A model generated the notes under the pieces. It was not told where the DNA came from, made no database searches, and saw only the letters and a list, made by a program, of their open reading frames with translations. A stretch of DNA of 43,872 nucleotides from Bacillus sp. RO3 (GTDB lineage Bacteria > Bacillota > Bacilli > Bacillales > Bacillaceae_B). Within the stretch, counting starts at the first letter, position 1, and every line of letters begins with the position of its first letter. Location of the stretch: the NCBI RefSeq assembly GCF_012911895.1, contig NZ_JAAXCV010000006.1, positions 1-43,872 of the forward strand. The letters run 5' to 3'. The position numbers and the translations under genes are program-made. Shown one piece after another: positions 8,277-15,994 of this stretch.

Positions 8277-9062
8277 TTAATTTTGCAAATTCGATTCAAA
8301 AAGATCAATGATCTCAAGGAATCGTTCCGCTTCTCTAAAGGTGTGATCAGCAAGCAGTGGATGGATATTGCTTTTGATCCTGCACTCTTCGATTAATTCC
8401 CTGGCTGTTTTTTTGAAATCCCGTAAGGACGCCACAGACACCTTATTTTGATTCAGGAAGTGGCCCAGCAGCGGTTTTGTTTCAGATTGTGGACGCATGG
8501 AGTCTAAATCGATGGCTTGAAAAACGAGCTGATCGAAATCGTGGCTGAACTCTCTTGCCTGTTCCACTAATTTACGTTCAGACGGATCCAATAAGTGCCC
8601 GATGAACTTCGCATGATCGGCCATGATCTTCAGGAAGAATACATTTTCCTGAATGATGGAATCTTCTTCCGGTACTAGCTTCCCCTCATTCAGCTCCTGA
8701 AGGCGCTTGGCAAAAAACGCAGCTTCCCTGCTGATATGATCCACCAACAAAGGGTAATTATTAGACCGGATTTCACAACGTAATGTTAAACCTAAGATTT
8801 TTCGCTTATAATTCCAAATCGCAGCCGCCCCTTGATACACTTCACTGTTAAAAGCCTGTATTTGCCTGACATCTGAATGGACGGAGTATTGACTCAGTTT
8901 CTCCTCGATTCTTTCGAAAAGAGTAATGAACTGATTGGCTTCTTCAATCAATTGTTTCTGGTCGTATGTGAACCCAAGACTCAGAAACAGCGCATGCTCC
9001 TTCATAATTCTTGACCAGAACTGAATCTCATCTAACGATCGGGCCACGATTGGATTTGACAT
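8277..9062 (-). CDS. DUF2935 family protein (duplicated four-helix bundle)
   Basis: A 261-residue soluble protein. Two similar halves each hold a xHAxF motif and an HxxREAxxF motif: EHALFLSLGF with HISREAAFFAKRL in the first half, DHAKFIGHLL with HTFREAERFLEI in the second. This is the DUF2935 signature, a ferritin-like or metal-binding helical bundle; the histidines and glutamates may bind metal. I set the start at ATG 9062 because GGAGGGG lies 10 nt upstream; an in-frame ATG at 9092 has no ribosome binding site. Function is unknown in the family. No operon partner is apparent. Confidence 0.85.
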   Translation of the reverse strand: MSNPIVARSLDEIQFWSRIMKEHALFLSLGFTYDQKQLIEEANQFITLFERIEEKLSQYSVHSDVRQIQAFNSEVYQGAAAIWNYKRKILGLTLRCEIRSNNYPLLVDHISREAAFFAKRLQELNEGKLVPEEDSIIQENVFFLKIMADHAKFIGHLLDPSERKLVEQAREFSHDFDQLVFQAIDLDSMRPQSETKPLLGHFLNQNKVSVASLRDFKKTARELIEECRIKSNIHPLLADHTFREAERFLEIIDLFESNLQN

Positions 9063-9518
9063 AGACTTATCCCCTCCACGATTCTTATTCATCTTTATTT
9101 CTATGTAGATGGATTTCAGATATTACTTATAGAAAGAAGATTGCAAAGCAGGTCAGAAGAAAAAAAAGAGACTCCCTGATATAAGTAAGTAGGTCGGTTA
9201 GGGATAGAAAATGTAAAATAAAAAGTGTTTTAGCAATCAAACGAAATAACATTTGTATGCTTTTTTCTTATTGTTTTGACAAGGATTATTACGTTTTAAC
9301 ATAGAAAATAGCAACGCTTTAGCATATTAACAAAAGGATAGTACGACTGGTCCTAGTGCGAAACATGTGTTAAAAGCAATGTCAAAACGGTGTTAAATGT
9401 GTAATCAATTCTTATCTAGGAGTACAAAGGATTATGTTAAACTATACATGTATACTTTGTGAAATGTTGTACTTAAACGAAGGGGCGGTTTAATTGAATA
9501 ATTAAAGGGGTTTTTTTA
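9063..9518. other. AT-rich intergenic region with nested palindromes
   Basis: No gene is seen in these 456 bases. A TTGACA at about 9275 has no clear -10 partner. At 9443-9454 there is a perfect 12-bp palindrome, TATACATGTATA, flanked by AGTACAA (9421-9427) and TTGTACT (9467-9473), which are complementary. The nested symmetry just upstream of the AT-rich membrane-protein gene suggests a regulator site or RNA hairpin. This is an inference. Confidence 0.4.
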
Positions 9519-9944
9519 TTGCATCCAATAACAGCAACAGAAATAACATTTGCGCTCATTTTTGTAATGGTTATTTTGGTTATTTCATTATTAAGACCCA
9601 GTAATATAAGGAAACTTGGTTTAATTGTTTCCATTGCATTTACTACAATATTACTGATATTTTTTGCTGTGCGTCCCTTTTGGATTGGCTATCAAGTTTC
9701 TAAAAAAACCGAACAACTTAATCAATACCTAGAAGAAAAATTCCCACAACAAGATTGGGAGATGAGGGGACAGGAAGGAAGACAATATAGCCCTTATCAC
9801 TTCATAGTTCAATTTAAAAACGAAAAGGGTTGGTATTATACCTATTCGGTAGGAAATGATACAAACATTTGCCAAAATGCTTGGTCAACACCAGAAGGTA
9901 ATACACCTGAAGAGGGGAAACACTTTGATAACCCTTGTGAATAA
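9519..9944 (+). CDS. Small membrane protein, DUF3139-like
   Basis: A 141-residue protein with two N-terminal membrane segments (about residues 8-25 and 33-53) and a soluble domain. The domain has LNQYLEEKFPQQDWEM, an SPYHFIVQF strand and WYYTYSV, a pattern I associate with DUF3139 proteins, although I cannot confirm it without a search. Start is TTG at 9519 with AAAGGGG 8 nt upstream. The gene is clearly more AT-rich than its neighbours and stands alone between a long AT-rich upstream region and a strong terminator, which suggests acquisition by transfer. It probably sits in the cytoplasmic membrane. No function is proposed. Confidence 0.65.
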   Translation: MHPITATEITFALIFVMVILVISLLRPSNIRKLGLIVSIAFTTILLIFFAVRPFWIGYQVSKKTEQLNQYLEEKFPQQDWEMRGQEGRQYSPYHFIVQFKNEKGWYYTYSVGNDTNICQNAWSTPEGNTPEEGKHFDNPCE

Positions 9945-10000
9945 ATAGTTGTTTTATTAAACAAACGGGGTGTTGGTCATAAAACCAGTCATTACATTAT

Positions 10001-10035
10001 AAAACGCAGAGGATTGCTAAAACCTCTGCGTTTTT
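10001..10035 (+). terminator. Rho-independent terminator
   Basis: AAAACGCAGAGG (10001-10012) and CCTCTGCGTTTTT (10023-10035) form a 12-bp stem with a 10-nt loop and a T5 tail, downstream of the DUF3139-like gene. Confidence 0.9.
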
Positions 10036-10144
10036 CTGTGTAATTTTATTGTCTAACATTATGGTAATCGGCTCATTATTTAACGTGTATATTTGACATT
10101 TCTACTTCACAACGTCACTACTACTATTATAAGGAATCTCTTTT

Positions 10145-10714
10145 TTATGATTCAAAAAACGTTTGATATTTTGTCGCCATCTCGGTTAATTTCCCATTAT
10201 GTTTACCGATGAATAGGGATACGGCTTTTCCATCCCAAACAGCCTCATCTGTTGGGAAATCTTTAAACTCATGCCGGAGATTTGTGACCATTCTTTCTCT
10301 TGAGACGGTGAGTTCGGAATCATCTACGCTGAAGTGAAATTCTTTTGCATTTGGAACAAGCAGTGTGAGATATATCGCGTTGTAATAAAAGTACTTACGA
10401 TCCACATGATTGCCGTCAAACCAGAATTCATTGACTTCCCCTTCTGAGAGGTTCCCTTCTTCATGGCCATATGTTACTTTCACCATTTCATGGGAAAGAT
10501 CGATTTCCTTTATCGTTTCTCCACCTGGCAATTCTTCGAGGATCGAACTCACCTTCGAGCTGTCACCGACGTAGGTCCCGGTTTTTTGTTGTAACGTATC
10601 TACCTGAACATCCTCAATGGATGTGATATTCGATTGATTGTTAAATGCGCCACATCCTGTCAAGGACAATAAGATGCACAGAAAACATATGGCCCGTCCT
10701 TTAAAGACTTTCAT
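10145..10714 (-). CDS. Lipoprotein, DUF4825-like
   Basis: A 189-residue exported lipoprotein. Starting at ATG 10714, MKVFKGRAICFLCILLSLTGC gives a basic n-region, a hydrophobic core and a lipobox LTGC, with lipidated Cys21. The upstream GGAGGGA is 6 nt from this ATG, which favours it over the longer reading frame to 10777. The mature part has TYVGDSSKVSSILEELPGGE and a VKVTYG strand, resembling DUF4825 domains found in putative anti-sigma or regulatory membrane proteins. It would face outward on the membrane. No partner gene is adjacent, and function is unknown. Confidence 0.75.
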   Translation of the reverse strand: MKVFKGRAICFLCILLSLTGCGAFNNQSNITSIEDVQVDTLQQKTGTYVGDSSKVSSILEELPGGETIKEIDLSHEMVKVTYGHEEGNLSEGEVNEFWFDGNHVDRKYFYYNAIYLTLLVPNAKEFHFSVDDSELTVSRERMVTNLRHEFKDFPTDEAVWDGKAVSLFIGKHNGKLTEMATKYQTFFES

Positions 10715-10794
10715 TGTATCCCTCCAACTCATGGGTATGTCATACGGATCGACTGTCATCACTTCATATTTTAACATAAATACCCAACAAAAAA

Positions 10795-10821
10795 ACCACC
10801 CCGCAACTTGTACGGGGTGGT
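10795..10821 (-). terminator. Terminator of the fumarase gene
   Basis: ACCACCCCG (10795-10803) and CGGGGTGGT (10813-10821) are perfect arms; on the minus strand the stem is followed by TTTTTTTG, directly downstream of the fumarase stop. Confidence 0.92.
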
Positions 10822-10829
10822 CCCTATTC

Positions 10830-12386
10830 TTATTTAAAAACAGGCTCTTTAAACTGCGCTAATTTCTCCAACGACGATTTATCCACTTCTTCATGAAGGC
10901 TGTTACCGTGTGAATCCATCGTCACCACTGCGGTGAAGCCTTCCACATTCAAGTGCCACATCGCTTCAGGAATACCGAACTGCATCAGGTCCACTCCGTC
11001 TACGCCTTTAATACAATCAGCGTAGTATTGAGCCGCTCCACCGATGGCATTCAAGTAAACTCCACCATGCTCCATTAAAGCAGCCAGTGTTTTTGGACCC
11101 ATTCCGCCTTTCCCGATAACAGCGCGGATGCCGAACCGCTTCATGATGTCTCCTTGGTAAGGCTCCTCACGAATCGATGTCGTCGGACCAGCGGCCTTCA
11201 CGTGCCAGTTGCCTGCATCGTCCTTCAGCATAACTGGTCCGCAGTGATAGATGATCTGACCATCAAGATCCACTGGTGCATCGTTGTCGCTCAGATGCTT
11301 GTGAATCGCGTCACGACCCGTGTACATGCGGCCGTTGATTTGAACCACGTCCCCTACTTTCAGTTCACGGATTTTTTCTTCCGTGATCGGCGCTTCCAGG
11401 ACCACTACGTTCGGCTGCTCCCCGGATGAAGCCGCTGCTGTTTCTAATTCAGCCTCGGATCCTTGAGTCAAGTCGATTTTATCCCCTTCTTGATAGAACC
11501 ATTCGTCGATGCTGCCAGAATTCACATCAAGCTTCACGCCCAGACGGCGGAATGCCCAGCAGTTATACGCAACAGATACGAAGAAGCTTGCAGGGATACG
11601 GTTCATCACACCAACCTTGCAACCAAGAAGCGTCGTTTCACCGCCGAATCCCATCGTTCCGATTCCAAGCTCATTGGCATTGTCCATCACGTAGTCTTCC
11701 AATTTAAGAAGATCTTCATTAGGATTCACGTCATCAACAGAACGGAATAATTGTTCTTTTGCAAGATCATACCCTGAAGAGCGGTCCCCGCCGATTCCGA
11801 CACCGATGAAACCTGCGCTGCAGCCTTGTCCCTGTGCCTGATAGACCGAATGCATCACGCATTTACGGATCCCGTCCAGATCGCGTCCGGCTCTTCCAAG
11901 CCCTTCAAGCTCACATGGAAGGCTGTACTGAATGTTCTTATTTTCACAACCTCCGCCTTTTAAGATCAAGCGGGCATCGATATAATCCTTTTCCCACTGC
12001 TCGAACTTGATGACCGGTGTCCCAAGGCCGAGATTGTCCCCAGAGTTGGCGCCGGTCAATGAGTCAACGGAGTTCGGACGAAGCTTCCCATCCTTCGTCG
12101 CCTCTACCATGGCAGCATAAATCGCTTCCTTGATTTCAAGCTGATTCACGCCGATGGGTGTTTTTATTTTAAAAGTAGGAAGACCTGTATCCTGACAGAT
12201 CGGGGATACATTGTCATCCGCCATCTTTACGTTATTTGAAATCGTGTCCAGGCTCATGGCCGCGCGGGTACCGGCGTTCTCCCGGGCTTTCGCCGAGCGG
12301 ATTGCACGCCGCACATCCTTCGGCAGGTTCGTGGACGTTTCCACAATCAAATCATACATACTTTGCTGTAATGTCTCTTTATTCAT
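10830..12386 (-). CDS. fumA: Class I fumarate hydratase (4Fe-4S)
   Basis: A 518-residue fusion of the alpha and beta parts of class I hydro-lyases. The N-terminal part has SPICQDTGLP (Cys64), GGGCENKNIQYSLPCE, GQGCSAGFIGVGIGGDR (Cys189) and GGETTLLGCKVG (Cys256); Cys64, Cys189 and Cys256 are candidate cluster ligands. The C-terminal beta part has HCGPVMLK, GPTTSIREEPY and VIGKGGMG. It should convert fumarate to malate in the TCA cycle using a labile iron-sulfur cluster. B. subtilis uses class II FumC (CitG), so a class I enzyme may be an addition rather than the sole fumarase; that is inference. Start at ATG 12386 follows GAGGGGGAG. The gene is monocistronic with its own promoter and terminator. 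Confidence 0.88.
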   Translation of the reverse strand: MNKETLQQSMYDLIVETSTNLPKDVRRAIRSAKARENAGTRAAMSLDTISNNVKMADDNVSPICQDTGLPTFKIKTPIGVNQLEIKEAIYAAMVEATKDGKLRPNSVDSLTGANSGDNLGLGTPVIKFEQWEKDYIDARLILKGGGCENKNIQYSLPCELEGLGRAGRDLDGIRKCVMHSVYQAQGQGCSAGFIGVGIGGDRSSGYDLAKEQLFRSVDDVNPNEDLLKLEDYVMDNANELGIGTMGFGGETTLLGCKVGVMNRIPASFFVSVAYNCWAFRRLGVKLDVNSGSIDEWFYQEGDKIDLTQGSEAELETAAASSGEQPNVVVLEAPITEEKIRELKVGDVVQINGRMYTGRDAIHKHLSDNDAPVDLDGQIIYHCGPVMLKDDAGNWHVKAAGPTTSIREEPYQGDIMKRFGIRAVIGKGGMGPKTLAALMEHGGVYLNAIGGAAQYYADCIKGVDGVDLMQFGIPEAMWHLNVEGFTAVVTMDSHGNSLHEEVDKSSLEKLAQFKEPVFK

Positions 12387-12435
12387 CGTTCTCCCCCTCT
12401 AAAGATCTCAATAACAGTCATAATTTTCATACATC

Positions 12436-12464
12436 ATTATACTCCTATAAGATTGAGATTGAAA
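12436..12464 (-). promoter_or_regulatory. Putative sigma-A promoter of the fumarase gene
   Basis: On the minus strand TTTCAA (12464-12459), a 17-nt spacer and a perfect TATAAT (12441-12436) lie 50 bp upstream of the ATG. The -35 is weak. Confidence 0.5.
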
Positions 12465-12470
12465 GGGATT

Positions 12471-12917
12471 TCACGATGGAATTTCCTTCTCGAAATAACA
12501 GGAAACCTCGTCTTCTTCCTTATATATATACCCGTTGCTTTGATAAAACCGGATGGCATCGGACCAGTGTTTGTTTGTTTCAAGGATGAGGGTGCGGGCA
12601 CCCAGGGAGAATGCTTTCTCTTCCAGGAATTTAAGCATGAGGCGTCCGAGTCCACGCTTCCTGCAGGAAGACCGGACCGACATTCTCACAATTTGATAGG
12701 TATCGGGGGACTCTCTTCTGATCGCACCTGTGCAGATGATGTCTCCGTGCTCTTTCCCTACAAAAAAATGATGCTTCATTCCGTCATACTCAGCCCATAT
12801 GTCATGGATATCCTGATTCAGCGTGTGATCGATGAAACCGAATCGCTCAAGGAAGCCCGACAGGATGATGTCTTTAGCCTGTTCACACTGATGTGTTTCG
12901 ATGGGGGTGATGTTCAT
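12471..12917 (-). CDS. GNAT family N-acetyltransferase
   Basis: A 148-residue acetyltransferase. The acetyl-CoA binding motif A is visible as VRMSVRSSCRKRGLGRLMLK (R-x-x-G-x-G type loop RKRGLG), followed by LILETNKHWSDAIRFYQSNGY, the typical motif B region. I place the start at ATG 12917 (MNITPIE), because AAAGGAAAGGAG lies a few bases upstream; a longer frame to 12941 would use the ribosome binding site as coding sequence. Substrate cannot be predicted. The fumarase promoter overlaps its 3' end, and no shared operon is needed. Confidence 0.82.
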   Translation of the reverse strand: MNITPIETHQCEQAKDIILSGFLERFGFIDHTLNQDIHDIWAEYDGMKHHFFVGKEHGDIICTGAIRRESPDTYQIVRMSVRSSCRKRGLGRLMLKFLEEKAFSLGARTLILETNKHWSDAIRFYQSNGYIYKEEDEVSCYFEKEIPS

Positions 12918-13126
12918 GTGGTATCTCTCCTTTCCTTTCATAAAGTTAGACCTATCGGGGAGTAAATCCTGCCTGTCATTCTTGTCTTTTGGACGGCATA
13001 GAATGGGGAATGAGGATGATCAGTGGCGTGATCAGCACCTGTCAATTTTAGTATGATCTGCCGTAATCACCGATTCACCGACCTGTGTGCCCCTATCAGC
13101 AGCAGACACGTTCAAGGTCTGTCCCT

Positions 13127-13155
13127 TAAAAAAAGAAGAGCCCTATCCAGGACTC
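13127..13155 (-). terminator. Terminator of the SE1561-family gene
   Basis: On the minus strand GAGTCC and GGGCTC pair around TGGATA (one G-U pair), followed by TTCTTTTTTT. A degenerate GGTCTGTCCCTT copy of the dispersed repeat lies just beyond. The rest of 12918-13126 holds no gene that I can see. Confidence 0.7.
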
Positions 13156-13338
13156 CTACTCGTTCTTTTTAAATTGCTCGCATTTCACTTCTATGTCATC
13201 GATCATGGCGATCAGGCGATCGATATCCTCAATGTCAGCTTGTTCAGGGTCGATTGAGTCCAGAACGTCGACGAAAAGGTTCAGGCGTTGCTTCAAATAG
13301 CTCACTTGTGAGTCTTTATCATTGATTGCTTTACCCAA
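13156..13338 (-). CDS. SE1561 family small protein
   Basis: A 60-residue acidic, probably helical protein (MGKAINDKDSQVSYLKQRLN, then LDSIDPEQADIEDIDRLIAM). It resembles the short SE1561 family of Firmicutes, which has no known function. The start is TTG at 13338 with AAAGGAG 9 nt upstream; no ATG is available. It is a single gene with its own terminator and lies divergent from yfkAB. Confidence 0.78.
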   Translation of the reverse strand: MGKAINDKDSQVSYLKQRLNLFVDVLDSIDPEQADIEDIDRLIAMIDDIEVKCEQFKKNE

Positions 13339-13389
13339 GAGTTCTCTCTCCTTTCAATACGTTTACTATGGTAACCAATAACTTACCGA

Positions 13390-13418
13390 TTGACAAGGGC
13401 CGACCCTTTCTCAATAAT
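13390..13418 (+). promoter_or_regulatory. Putative sigma-A promoter of yfkAB
   Basis: A perfect TTGACA (13390-13395), a 17-nt spacer and AATAAT (13413-13418) precede the yfkAB start by 35 bp. Confidence 0.6.
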
Positions 13419-13453
13419 GAATAGATGACCCAATCATAAAGGAGCTTTTACGA

Positions 13454-14584
13454 ATGAAAACTGAAACTCTCTCCAAGAAAATGTCCATTGACCATGATCC
13501 TTGGGAGGCTTACCTGGATGTGGATGAGCATGGTGACATCACGCTTTCCAATATAGAATTCACCACTACGACACTTTGTAACATGAGATGTGAACACTGC
13601 GCTGTCGGATACACCCTGTCGCCCAAGGACCCGAGCGCCCTTCCCATCGAATTGATTCTCCAGAAGCTCGACGATATCAAAACGCTCCGTTCCCTTAGTA
13701 TTACCGGCGGGGAGCCGATGATGTCAAAGAAATCCGTCGAGAATTATGTCCTGCCCTTACTCAAGTATGCACATTCCAGAGGGGTACATACCCAAATCAA
13801 CTCGAACCTGACCCTGGACCTGGACCGCTACTTATTGATCGCCCCTTATCTCGATGTCCTTCACATCTCCCATAACTGGGGAACGATCGATGAATTCATC
13901 GACGTGGGATTCGCGAATATGGAGCGGAAACCAACAAGGGAACAGCGCCGGAAGCTGTTCGACCGCATGATTGAAAACAGCCGTGCCCTCTCGGAAAGAG
14001 GAGTCCTTGTATCGGCGGAAACCATGTTAAATAAGAACACTCTTCCATACCTGGAAAAAATCCATCGTCAGATTGTGGATGAAATGAAGTGCGGACGCCA
14101 TGAAATCCATCCTATGTACCCCTCTGACTTCGCATCCAGCTTAGAGACACTTTCACTGGAAGAAACACGCGGTGCGATCAGGGATATCCTTTCGTTCCGT
14201 AATGAGAATGTGTGGATGCTGTTCGGGACGCTTCCATTTTATCCATGCAGTTCTTCCCAGGAAGACCTTGACTTGCTTACGGAGCTTTATGCGGCTAAAA
14301 ATGTCAGCGTCAGAAACGACCCTGATGGACGTTCCCGCCTGAACGTCAATATTTTCACAGGGGATGTGATCGTCACTGACTTCGGTGACACACCTCCACT
14401 GGGGAATATCACCAAGGATACCCTTCCTGACATCTTCGACAGGTGGAAAGAACAGCCACTTGCAAGAGAACTCAATTGCCACTGCCCTATGGCCCGCTGC
14501 CTTGGACCGAATGTCCTCGTCAAGTCTATGTACTATGGCGATGTTGACTTTTCAAAACGGAAGGCAAAGATTTCCCGTTTGTAA
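13454..14584 (+). CDS. yfkAB: Radical SAM protein YfkAB (CxCxxxxC)
   Basis: A 376-residue radical SAM enzyme. The CxxxCxxC cluster motif is Cys42, Cys46 and Cys49 in TLCNMRCEHCAVG; a GGEPM motif follows near residue 93. The C-terminus has CHCPMARC (Cys342, Cys344, Cys349), the CxCxxxxC motif after which YfkAB is named, probably an auxiliary cluster site. The reaction is not known. Start ATG 13454 follows AAAGGAG. B. subtilis 168 carries yfkA and yfkB annotated separately; here the frame is intact. A strong promoter and terminator make it monocistronic. Confidence 0.87.
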   Translation: MKTETLSKKMSIDHDPWEAYLDVDEHGDITLSNIEFTTTTLCNMRCEHCAVGYTLSPKDPSALPIELILQKLDDIKTLRSLSITGGEPMMSKKSVENYVLPLLKYAHSRGVHTQINSNLTLDLDRYLLIAPYLDVLHISHNWGTIDEFIDVGFANMERKPTREQRRKLFDRMIENSRALSERGVLVSAETMLNKNTLPYLEKIHRQIVDEMKCGRHEIHPMYPSDFASSLETLSLEETRGAIRDILSFRNENVWMLFGTLPFYPCSSSQEDLDLLTELYAAKNVSVRNDPDGRSRLNVNIFTGDVIVTDFGDTPPLGNITKDTLPDIFDRWKEQPLARELNCHCPMARCLGPNVLVKSMYYGDVDFSKRKAKISRL

Positions 14585-14589
14585 AAATG

Positions 14590-14626
14590 AAAAAGCTCAA
14601 ATCTGTCATGGATTTGGGCTTTTTTT
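14590..14626 (+). terminator. Terminator of yfkAB
   Basis: AAAAAGCTCAAATC and GATTTGGGCTTTTTTT pair around TGTCATG, with a T7 tail, just after the yfkAB stop. A GGTCCGTCCCTC core copy follows at 14644-14656. Confidence 0.88.
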
Positions 14627-14667
14627 ATGCCTACCCTTCACACAGGTCCGTCCCTCACACGTACATG

Positions 14668-14709
14668 CAAAAAAAGAAGCACAGCAGAAGTTCATTCCGC
14701 GTGCTTCTT
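14668..14709 (-). terminator. Terminator of the 60-residue membrane protein gene
   Basis: On the minus strand AAGAAGCAC and GTGCTTCTT are perfect arms around 18 nt, followed by TTTTT. The stem begins at the stop codon of the gene. Confidence 0.75.
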
Positions 14710-14890
14710 ATCCGATGGAACTGCGTTCATTGCTTTTAACTGGTTGAGCTATTTTTTCCGGGGATGGATCTATGACATAATATTTTTGTTTTTTAATCTC
14801 GGCATAGACTCTTGCCCTTCTCGCCCCAACCCATAGTCGTAATGTGATGAACGCAATTAACAGTCCTCCAAATATAAGGAGATCCTCCAT
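14708..14890 (-). CDS. Small single-pass membrane protein
   Basis: A 60-residue protein with one membrane segment (residues 4-20, LLIFGGLLIAFITLRLW) followed by a basic stretch (GARRARVYAEIKKQKYY), so the C-terminus should be in the cytoplasm. The start ATG 14890 has GAGGAGGGG at good spacing, and a strong terminator follows, both arguing that it is a real gene. I do not recognise the family. It lies convergent to yfkAB and upstream of nothing on its strand. Confidence 0.7.
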   Translation of the reverse strand: MEDLLIFGGLLIAFITLRLWVGARRARVYAEIKKQKYYVIDPSPEKIAQPVKSNERSSIG

Positions 14891-14954
14891 AATACCCCTC
14901 CTCTAGTTTAATTCTGAATATTCTAATTATTATAACACATCAAAGAAAATAATA

Positions 14955-14990
14955 AAAGAGTGAAAGTAGGTTTACCCTGTTTCACTCTTT
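14955..14990 (-). terminator. Terminator of yfkD
   Basis: AAAGAGTGAAA (14955-14965) and TTTCACTCTTT (14980-14990) form an 11-bp stem; on the minus strand it is followed by TATTATTTTC just downstream of the yfkD stop. Confidence 0.75.
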
Positions 14991-14999
14991 CTTAAACAT

Positions 15000-15848
15000 T
15001 TATCTTGGGTTTTCGCTTGCCATAAAGCCGAAGTGGACGTGATCCTGAACCGGTATAAAGGCTCCGACTCCTTGTGATGTAACGTTTTTCACAACAATGG
15101 TGCGTTTTGTCCCCTTCATCACAAGGAACACTTCACCATATGTTACTTTTCCTTTTTCGTTGATTGCCGGAGCGTATGCATACAGGTATCCAAGACGTTT
15201 AGGTGAAATATTGTACACCTGATCTTTTTTCGTCCCTGCTCCAATAATCGTCTGGAAGGCTAGTGGAAGCTTTGATTTATCCATTGCTTTAATAAGCATC
15301 ATTTTCTCCACATCATCTGCATGGGGTACCTTTGCCGTGAGTCCGCCCTTCACTACCTTTTGAGCTTCTTGAACGTAGTGAATCTGATAGTTGGATTTCC
15401 CGCCACGGTTATCAAAGTAATTTGTATTGATCTTTTGATACTCCCAATTAGGAGAAGTCTCCGTTGAAGCATAATTCAATGGCCATTCCCCTAAGTAGAT
15501 AGTCGCCCGTAATCCGATGGTCGGTGCTTTGTTCATGGTTGATTCGTTCAGCATACGGATCAGATTGGGGTTTTCAATTTTCACATTTGATGTTTCAATC
15601 AATTCCTGTGACCACTCGCTTGGCTGAAGGTACGGTTGATCCTGTGTTGAATTTGGATACGTATTTTCCTTCGCCACGTTTAAAACAGAATTCGGAATCT
15701 TTATGCTGTAATCTTCACTTGATTTTGGGGCCTTCTCCGTTGTCTTTGGAGGTTTATCAGCTTTTTTGGAATTCGTTTCTGCATGTATAGCCGTTGTAGC
15801 AACGAAAAATGCGAGGATGACCATAAGAACAGTACGCATGATTTTCAT
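15000..15848 (-). CDS. yfkD: YfkD-family exported protein
   Basis: A 282-residue protein. A signal peptide spans about residues 1-24 (MKIMRTVLMVILAFFVATTA, cleavage near IHAET), followed by a lysine-rich linker and a single domain with IPNSVLNVAKENTYPN and PNLIRMLNESTMNKAPTIGL. This matches the YfkD family of Bacillus, whose function is unknown. Start at ATG 15848 is chosen for AAAGGAG 8 nt upstream; a longer frame to 15914 has no such site. In B. subtilis yfkD lies beside yfkE; here a large repeat gene is placed between them on the same strand. Confidence 0.82.
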   Translation of the reverse strand: MKIMRTVLMVILAFFVATTAIHAETNSKKADKPPKTTEKAPKSSEDYSIKIPNSVLNVAKENTYPNSTQDQPYLQPSEWSQELIETSNVKIENPNLIRMLNESTMNKAPTIGLRATIYLGEWPLNYASTETSPNWEYQKINTNYFDNRGGKSNYQIHYVQEAQKVVKGGLTAKVPHADDVEKMMLIKAMDKSKLPLAFQTIIGAGTKKDQVYNISPKRLGYLYAYAPAINEKGKVTYGEVFLVMKGTKRTIVVKNVTSQGVGAFIPVQDHVHFGFMASENPR

Positions 15849-15994
15849 GTAATTGACTCCTTTCAAAGCTTTAGGTTTGCCGTTAGTTTTTCCTAGTTGG
15901 AATAGCTTATCCAAAAAACTTTATATGAAAGGATATTTTTCAATACTACTGGGAGTTGAAGGGCTGTTCCTATGGCGTGAAGTCCCCAGAAGAT

